Of a DNA stretch of 64,000 nucleotides, positions 56,558-64,000 are shown in pieces. The stretch is taken from NCBI GenBank assembly GCA_034440635.1, contig JAOTON010000320.1, forward strand, positions 186,001-250,000, in the 5' to 3' direction. The notes under the pieces are model-generated. The model ran no database searches and was not told where the DNA came from. It saw only the letters and a program-made list of their open reading frames with translations. The stretch is from Lepas anatifera. Its lineage: Eukaryota; Arthropoda; Thecostraca; Lepadidae. Position numbers and translations under genes: made by a program. Every line of letters begins with the position of its first letter. Position 1 is the stretch's first letter.

Positions 56558-58622
56558 TTAACCCTCGCCCAACCAAGGGGGCCATCGATGGCCCCCTAAG
56601 GTTTTTCCCCGGATAGCAGAAAAACGAAGAGGCGCAGCATCGCGGTTGAGGGCTCTACCTCTTACTGCATCATTTTCCCACCATCCCTAAGATCTTTTAC
56701 CCCGTGTCACCCAAGGTCAGGTCACCAGACGAGGTCAACCAAGGTCACCTCACTTCAACTTTAGAGCTCTGTAAGAGCTACATTTCGAATTCGATCAATT
56801 TGAAACTTCCTACACTTTATGGTCCCTACAGGGTCTACAAGGTGTATATCCGGGATTTTTCAAATTCGTGCTCCTGAGGTCAGGTCACAAGATGACCTCT
56901 CCCATTGAAAAAGCATTGGGAAAAGCTGTGTTATGATCTTAAAGTCACAAAAGCGATTTAAAATGCTCAGCTTGATCAGAAAACCGTTCTTGGACACCCT
57001 TTCACAGATTCCAAGGGACATATTTGCCGTTTGACCTCTCCAAAGTCATCCAAGGTCACCAGGGTCAAAAACAGTATTTTGACAATACCTTTTGACCTAA
57101 TTAACCCGCGCCCCACCGGGGGTCCGGCGCCACCTTCGCCCCACCGGGGGGACATCGATGGCCCCCCTCTAACTCCGAAAATATGGGCGTTAGCGCAAAT
57201 CTGCAAAGTGCAATAGAAACCTTGCGTGAATTCAGTAAGAAGTTACTTCGCATGTTTTAGTGCTCAGGTCAATGGTTTAACCTCCAGAGGTCAAATTAGG
57301 TCAAGATCGGCTATTTTCACTCAAATATGCAATGATTGAGCAAACTGGGCATAACACTTATGTCATTAGAGCTATTGAGCTATTAGAGCTAAGGTACATT
57401 TGATAGCAAATTGCCAGTACTTTTTCCGCTATGTGGAACGTAAAGACTTCCCGCCAGTGGTTTGACCTCCAGAGGTCACCTGATGACCTAATATGACCTG
57501 AGGTCACGAAAGGTCAGAAAGTGACCTTGCCGTATATCAAATGAAAGCCAGTGACAAGACAAACACGATGGTGTTTGTTTCACCGCTCTAGCTTAATTAG
57601 GTCAAAAGTTATTGCCAAAATACTGTTTTTGACCTCTGGTGACCTTGGATGACCTTGGAAAAGTCAAAGGGCAAGTATGACCCCTGGGATCCGTGAAAGT
57701 GTGTCCAAAAACGTTGTTCTGAGCAGTCTGAGTATTTCCAATCATTTTTGTGGCTTTTATATCATGAAACAACTTTTCCCTATGCTTTTCCAATGGGCGA
57801 GGTCGCCTCGTGACCTGACCTCAGGGCACGAAATCGAAAAATCCCGGATATACACCTTGTAGACCCTGGAGGGGTTATGAAGTGTAGGAAGTTTCAAATT
57901 GATCGACTTTGAAATGTAGCTCTTACAGAGCTCTAAAGGTGAAGTGAGGTGACCTTGGTTGACCTCGTCTGGTGACCTGACCTTGGGTGACCCGGGGTAA
58001 AAAATTTCAGGGATGATGGGAAAATGATGCAGTGAGAGGCAGAGCCCTCAACTGCGGTGCTGCGCCTCGTCGTTTTTCTGCTATCCCGGAAAAACCTTAG
58101 GGGGCCATCGATGGCCCCCGGTGAGGCGAGGGTTAAGCTAGAGAGCTGAAACAAACACCATCGTGTTTGTCTTGCCACTGGCTTTCATGTGATATATGGC
58201 AAGATCACTTTCTGACCTTTCGTGACCTCAGGTCATCTTAGGTCACGAGGTGACCTCTGGAGGTCAAACTAATGGCGGGAGGTCTTTACGTTCCACATAG
58301 CGGAAAAAGGACTGACAATTTCCTATCAAATGTACTTTACCAGACTTCAATAGCTCTAATGGCATGAGAGTTATGCCCAGTTTGCTTAAGCATTGCATAT
58401 TTGAGTGAAAATAGCCGATCTGGACCTAATTTGACCTCTGGAGGTCAAACCACTAACCTGAGCACTAAAACATGTGAAGTAATTTCTTACTGAATTTACG
58501 CGAGCTTTCTATTGCACTTTGCAGATTTGCGCTAACGCCCATATTTTCGGAGTTAGAGGGGAACCATCGATGCCCCCGGTGGGGGCGAAGGTGGCGCTGG
58601 ACCCCCGGTGGGGGCGGGTTGA
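56558..58622 (+). mobile_element. Family A element (A8), diverged, interrupted by A9
   Basis: The left half is 56558-57100. It resumes at 58133 with TTAAGCTAGAGAGCTGAAAC and ends GGGGGCGGGTTGA (TTAA mutated to TTGA). Together the halves give a complete A of about 1.03 kb. Confidence 0.92.
57101..58136 (-). mobile_element. Family A TTAA element (A9), full length, nested in A8
   Basis: 1036 bp. It opens TTAACCCGCGCCCCACCGG and closes GGTGAGGCGAGGGTTAA. The flanks read GACCTAA[TTAA]...[TTAA]GCTAGAG, exactly the duplication expected from the empty site in A5 and A6. Confidence 0.96.
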
Positions 58623-59428
58623 TATTATTTTTGGCTGTAGCTTTTTTAAAACAACTTTTTATTTAATAGTTTTAAACTTTCAAGTCACTGCTAAGGAAAA
58701 ACGGGACCGGTTTTTCAGAGCATTTGATTGCCTTAGCCGGGGATACGTCATTTACATCGATAAGAGGTGTATCGGTAAAGTCGTCTAGAAATGCTGACTT
58801 TGGGAGCAATTTTAAGGCATTTGCAAAAAATGGAATAGGACTTCTGAAACAACTTTTTGTGACCTTTCGATCTGGCCAATACATTTTTCGCGTATCTCCC
58901 TTAAAGCATTGGGCAGTGAAAGCATAACTCCTAGCCCCTTCCCTCCCTCTTTCTACGTTTAGTACCGAAATTACCAATGCAAGTTTGTTTCAGGTATTCC
59001 ACATCACATCTGCACGAAAGCACATACATGACCTTGCTGTCATCACCCAGTTGCTCAGTCCACATTGCTTCTGTAGATACTACGCTTCCATACTTACACG
59101 CATCTGGGTGTTCTGTGGGTGATATTCTGGTGACGTGGTGGCTATGTACTAGAGGTGGGAGTTTCGGGAAATTTTGCAGGCCCGGGCCCGAGCCCGGTCT
59201 GCTGCTGATTTTAGACACCCGTCTTAAACCCGGTTTGTGGAAGAAATGGCTTATCAAGCCCGAGAAGGCCCGGAATCATGGAAAAACCAGAAACGACTAA
59301 ATACAGCATTTATTTACTTTAAAGCTGTCTCAAATACATGTTTTAAGCAAATTTATACTGGAAAAAGTTTTGGTTTCACCCGAAACCATATTAAAAAGGT
59401 GCATGCAGCATCAGTAGCCTCAGCTATC
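58623..59428. other. Unassigned intergenic stretch
   Basis: No gene is recognised. A GCCCGGGCCCGAGCCCGG word at about 59178 recalls the GC-rich repeats at 37.3 kb. Confidence 0.4.
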
Positions 59429-60436
59429 TTAACCCGCGCCCCACCGGGGGTCCGGCGCCACCTTCACCCCACCGGGGGCCATCGATGGCCCCCTCTAACA
59501 CCGAAAATATGGGCGTTAGCGCAAATCTGCAAAGTGCAATAGAAAGCTTGCGTGAATTCAGTAAGAAATTACTTTGCATGTTTTAGTGCTCAGGTCAATG
59601 GTTTGACCTCCAGAGGTCAAATTAGGTCAAGATCGGCTATTTTCACTCAAATATGCAATGATTGAGCAAACTGGGCATAACTCTTATATCATTAGAGCTA
59701 TTGAGACCTGGTAAAGTACATTTGATAGCAAATTGCCAGTACTTTTTCCGCTATGTGGAACGTAAAGACCTCCCGCCAGTGGTTTGACCTCCAGAGGTCA
59801 CCTCGTGACCTAATATGACCTGAGGTCACGAAAGGTCAGAAAGTGACCTTGCCGTATATCAAATGAAAGCCAGTGACAAGACAAACACGATGGTGTTTGT
59901 TTCACCGCTCTAGCTTAATTAGATCAAAAGTTATTGCCAAAATACTGTTTTTGACCTCTGGTGACCTTGGATGACCTTGGAAAAGCCAAAGGGCAAATAT
60001 GACCCCTGGGATCCGTGAAAGGGTGTCCAAAAACGTTGTTCTGAGCAGTCTGAGTATTTGCAATCATTTTTGTGGCTTTTATATCATGAAACAACTTTTC
60101 CCTATGCTTTTCCAATGGGAGAGGTCGCCTCGTGACCTGACCTCAGGGCACGAAATCGAAAAATCCCGAATATACACCTTGTAGACCCTGGAGGGGTTAT
60201 GAAGTGTAGGAAGTTTCAAATCGATCGACTTTGAAATGTAGCTCTTACAGAGCTCTAAAGTGAAGTGAGGTGACCTTGGTTGACCTTGTCTGGTGACCTG
60301 ACCTTGGGTGACTTGGGGTAAAAAATTTCAGGGATGATGGGAAAATGATGCAGTGAGAGGTAGAGCCCTCAACTGCGGTGCTGCGCCTCGTCGTTTTTCT
60401 GCTATCCCGGAAAAACCTTAGGGGGGCCAACGATGG

Positions 60437-62013
60437 GTCTATCACTCTCGGCGGAAAAATCATCAGTCGTTGTCTTTGCCAGAGCGCATTCCAGACACGA
60501 CCCTCCACGGCTCCAAATCTCTGGTAAACCTATTGAATGCACCAATAGCTTCAAATTCTTGGGCGTTACCCTAGATTCCCGATTGAGTTTCAATGAGCAC
60601 ATCACCAAAGTCGTCTCTAGCTGTCAAAAGCGAGTCAACATTCTCCGCATGCTCGGCGGCACAGAGTATGGCGGGGATCGAAAGACCCTGCTTATGCTCT
60701 ACAAGTCCCTGATTCGGTCCATTCTCGAATATAATTCGTTCGTTTTTGACTCGACGAACAAGACCAATAAATTAAAGCTAGAGCGAGTCCAAAACGCCAG
60801 TATCCGGGCAGCCACAGGCGCGCTCGGAGAATCCCTCATCACCAGCCTGCTAACTGATAGCGGGCTGTGCCCACTACAGACAAGACGCGACGCCCAGCTT
60901 ATTTCTTACTACATCAAGGTTCAATCCACCGAAAATCACCCGGCAAAACAATGTTTTGCCCATCCCAGACGAGCAAATAAAGCTACTCTACAGAAGTGGC
61001 CCCCATTTAAGCACAGAGTAGCGAAAACCCTGGAAAGCCTAAATCTTGCACTGCCAGCGACAATAGGCAAACCCCCACTCTCCCGCTTCTGGACTCGAAA
61101 AGAGCCCAAAGTGGAATTTCTTTTCACTTCCCGTAAAACGGACTTCTCAGAGGAAGAAGTCTCCCCAAAATTCCTAGAGTTCCGATCTTGTAACGCGGAC
61201 AAGACCTTTATATTTACAGACGGCTCCAAAATAGGCGAAAAAGTAGGCCTCGGCATCTGGGGGCAAAATATTTGCCTTCAGAAAAGACTTCCGGACAACT
61301 GCTCTATTTTCACAGCCGAGGCTGTTGCCATCCTAAATGCATTAGCCATAATCAGAACCCAAAATATCAACTCAGCCGTCATCTGTTCAGACTCTAAATC
61401 TGTCCTGCAGGCCGTCAGTAACGTAGTCAACCCCAGCCACCACGTTATAGCAGATATTCAGAAAGGTATCGATGATACCCCTGATGTCTCTTTTCTTTGG
61501 ATCCTGGGCCACTGCAAAATTCAAGGAAATGAAAAGGCCGATGAGCAGGCAAAAAAGTCCCTAGAACTTAGAGAGATCGCACCCTTAACGTGGTCTGGAG
61601 ACGATAGCAAAGCTCTCCTCCAGGACACCATCCGGAAGCAAATTCAAAATAACTGGACTACAAACCACAGCGCCCACCTATTCTATATCAAGCCTAACAT
61701 CGGCTACTGACCCAGTTCCAACCAAAAGAGTCGCCGGCGCGAGGTTATTCTAACCAGACTCAGAAATGGACACACAAAATTAAATGCCTATTGGAACGCG
61801 GGTACCTGTGGTACCTGCGACGCAATGGAGAATCCCTATCACATTCTCATCGATTGTCCCCAGCACAATACCCATCGGCAACCCATGCTAGATTACTGCC
61901 GAATCCAAAACATCCCTGTAGACCTAAAAACTCTGCTCGGTAACGACCATCCTGAGCTACTCGAAAAAGTCTTTACATTCCTAAAGGACTCTGGGCTAGA
62001 GAAGTTTCTATAA
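60437..62013 (+). pseudogene. LINE ORF2 C-terminal half: RT thumb, RNase H, CCHC knuckle
   Basis: The frame starts in GLSLSAEKSSVVVFAR and FKFLGVTLDSRLSF, the end of the RT domain. RNase H follows at about 61200-61560: FIFTDGSKIG (Asp), FTAEAVAILNA (Glu), ICSDSKSVLQA (Asp) and ILGHCKIQGNEKADEQAKK (final Asp). After an in-frame TGA at 61708-61710 the same frame continues with EVILTRLRNGHTKLNAYW and CGTCDAMENPYHILIDC, a C-X2-C-X7-H-X4-C knuckle, and stops at TAA (62011-62013). Only this one stop interrupts it. RNase H would remove the RNA strand during cDNA synthesis. The endonuclease and RT catalytic parts are missing. Confidence 0.88.
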
Positions 62014-62458
62014 ATCACCACTCCCAGTATATATGATGGAGGGTGCATGGTGCACCCCAAAGTAGGACTTGCCTATTTCCCAATCATAGATGATCCACAG
62101 CGAAATTTAAGCAGTAGTTTTGTAACCTTTAAATGGTTCATTGTAGGCTAAGGATAGGTTATGTTAGGCTAACTTTGAAATCAGGTTAGGTTAGATAGGT
62201 TAGATTTCTTCACCGCAGTGATACCTTTCACTGCGGGTCTATACTAACCACACCTATACTCTTACTAACAATCTAACTATCCTCTCACACTTCTTTCTCT
62301 GCGCGGCGGCTGCCCAGCCGGAGAGGGGAGCTGCAACTTCACCTCCGGGTTGCAGGGTAAATTCGCGGCACCCTGGCCAGGTGTTTAGCGCACTTTCTAA
62401 AATACGAAATTATTGAGTTAACGGAGGTTTTCGAGTAACGTATACAAGCGGACATCAA

Positions 62459-62520
62459 TAGCTGACACACAAAATTCTAAATTCTAAATTCCAAATTCTA
62501 AATTTCAAATTCTAAATTTA
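62459..62520. repeat. AAATTCTAAATTC short tandem repeat
   Basis: About five imperfect 10-bp units (AAATTCTAAATTCYAAATTC) in the LINE 3' UTR, echoed at about 62698. Confidence 0.85.
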
Positions 62521-62820
62521 AGGTCTTCAACCACAGAAATAACCTTCGCACTCTGCGGGTCTAAACTTATTAAAAGACCTTCCTTGGCATGGCTATGCCA
62601 TTGCCACGACCGTCCATTTGCAAGCTAAAACATCTTGCAACCCATTACTTGAAATAACTCCCATTGCTTTAACAGACTAACGTAGCTTGCCCCCACACAA
62701 AATTCTAAAATTCTCCCACACACTCCTTTAGAGGCGGGCAAAGGTGCTATGCACAGAACGCCTAATAAAAAGCAATAAGCAAGCAAGCAAGCAAGCCCCC
62801 CCCGGTGGGGCGAGGGTTAA

Positions 62821-64000
62821 AAATTCAGCAGAAAATAATGCTGAAAAAAACACAAAGTATGAAACATGGCTTGCTTATGATGCAAGCTTACTTCAGGTAA
62901 TGACCAGCATCACCTTATAAGACAATGGGCATTCTAGATAGAGGTATGCACATGGCAGCTATAAGAATCTGGATGAAATAAGCCCACTCATATCAGACAT
63001 TTCCTCCATGATTGCACTTTTATAAATCATTATATGCTGGCATGAGCCTCTCAATTGAGTTCCAATAATGTTTATAAATAGAAGAGAGAGCAGTGACAAG
63101 CTTTCAGCTAAAACTTTTCAGAATATCATGGCAGAATGGCGGTGGATGAAACAAAAAATCCTTCACATTGTCCCTGAATTGATACATGTGAGCATTGTCT
63201 TTTAATTTAGTCACTAAGCAGCTTGGAAGATAGTCAAAAGCTTGTTCTGCTTGGGTCAGCCCAATCTGCAAAGTAGGTAAGCAAACAGGCCAACAAGGTC
63301 CATCAGCCTATATTGATAAGGAACCACCAGTTTTCCACAGGTTCGCACAAAACATGGTATAAAAAAGATTGCACCAATCTCCATCAAAAAGTAAATCTGA
63401 CACAAAAAAACAACTCGAGCCCATCCACATTGCCATCACCATGCGGGCTTGAACACTATTTCTGTTTGTTTTGTTGTATTTTAGGGGCTTTCGCTTAGAA
63501 GGTATCTGAAGCGCCGTGCTTGTCTACATTAGAGCAATCATTTATGAAAAAAATTTCGCTAAAATTTACCAGAATAGTAAGTTTATTTCAATAAAACTAT
63601 TTCAATACACTTGAAAATATATATCAAGAAGTTCACAGATTTAAAAAAATAAGCACGAAGTGTGTGGTGCATTTGTTTTGTTCCTGAGAATAGGCCACTT
63701 TTTGCGCAGTTGATTGATATATGACGCTTTTCTGGATTTGCAAAGCTTTTCAGGCTGTTCTCAAGCCCGCGGAGATTGGCGTATCTAAAGTTCATAATAA
63801 TTTGGATATTCTGTTTTTGTGTTCTGTGCTTCTATGTTTCTGTATATTTTTTTAGTGTGGTGGGAGGGAAGTGTAAAGTAAACGTATCTTGGGAGGGAAG
63901 TGCTGTTATGTTCAAAGCATATAATAGAAGTTGTATTTTATAGAGGCCAGGGAAGTATCTCCACAAGGAAAATGCAACACATGTCAAGTATATTCATGTT
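62821..64000. other. Unassigned AT-rich intergenic stretch
   Basis: No gene, RNA or shared repeat is recognised up to the window end. Confidence 0.4.

Larger units (their letters stand above)
60437..62795 (+). mobile_element. 5'-truncated LINE with RNase H (I/Jockey-group)
   Basis: The element begins inside the reverse transcriptase thumb and continues through RNase H, a CCHC knuckle, a ~0.8 kb 3' UTR and an (AAGC)n tail (62770-62795). The truncated 5' end and simple-repeat tail are typical of target-primed reverse transcription. It landed in the palindromic core of A12. The 3' UTR has GGTTAGGTTAG-type words (62165-62210) and AAATTCTAAATTC repeats (62470-62520). Confidence 0.88.
59429..62820 (-). 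mobile_element. Family A element (A12), interrupted by a LINE
   Basis: A standard A copy runs from TTAACCCGCGCCCCACCGG to the left-end core GGGGGGCCAACGATGG (60436). A LINE lies there, and the last ~25 bases (CCCCCCGGTGGGGCGAGGGTTAA) resume at about 62796. Confidence 0.9.

Noticed and set aside
56558..57100. A8 left half as a truncated stand-alone element
   Set aside because: Its right half resumes at 58133 after the nested A9.

Overview
This is a repeat-dominated stretch of an animal nuclear genome, almost certainly an invertebrate. Nothing in it looks bacterial: there are no operons, ribosome binding sites or long clean genes. The evidence is the retrotransposon content (an L1/Tx1-like LINE with a coiled-coil ORF1, a LINE carrying RNase H and a C-terminal CCHC knuckle, and Penelope-like elements with a GIY-YIG domain), hAT-type MITEs, microsatellites and minisatellites. 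I cannot name the species. A GGTTA-rich patch near 62.2 kb recalls arthropod genomes, but it lies inside a LINE 3' UTR and is weak evidence.

The main content is a superfamily of non-autonomous DNA elements of about 0.85-1.2 kb that I call A, B, C and D (window-local names). Each begins and ends at TTAA (or TTAG), has short CCC- or CACGCG-type inverted ends, a GC-rich palindromic core just inside each end (ATCGAT in A, GGTACC in B, CTCGAG at one end of D), a shared GGTTTTTC motif, and an interior packed with AGGTCA/TGACCT hexamers in both orientations. Nested copies prove the target duplication. A9 sits in A8 at a TTAA that other A copies retain empty. B3 sits in B4, and B6 in B7. A block inserted in a Penelope gene restores an open frame when removed at TTTAAA. 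A four-element nest at 28-31.5 kb uses TTAG. The target preference resembles piggyBac, but no transposase is visible. AGGTCA is the nuclear-receptor half-site, so these elements may also disperse receptor-binding DNA.

Layout: 0-3 kb, fragments of C, A and B. 3-9.6 kb, an L1/Tx1-like LINE (intact ORF1, ORF2 with three frameshifts). 9.7-11.6 kb, low-information DNA with a hAT-like MITE, a minisatellite and (TA)n. 11.6-15.2 kb, a Penelope-like element broken by a TTAA block. 15.4-17.3 kb, a hairpin-repeat array, an integrase fragment and repeat E. 17.3-31.5 kb, A and B copies, a second Penelope fragment with its own hairpin array, and the nest. 31.5-39.5 kb, the least repeat-rich part, with a probable last exon of a rhodopsin-like receptor (+ strand) and a possible minus-strand exon. 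36.7-38.3 and 44.6-48.1 kb, GGGCCC-rich minisatellites. 39.5-62.8 kb, many A, B, C and D copies and a 5'-truncated RNase H LINE inside an A copy. 62.8-64 kb, nothing recognised.

Apart from the receptor exon I see no convincing host gene. The coordinates of element ends are exact where a TTAA/TTAG is visible; other boundaries are approximate.
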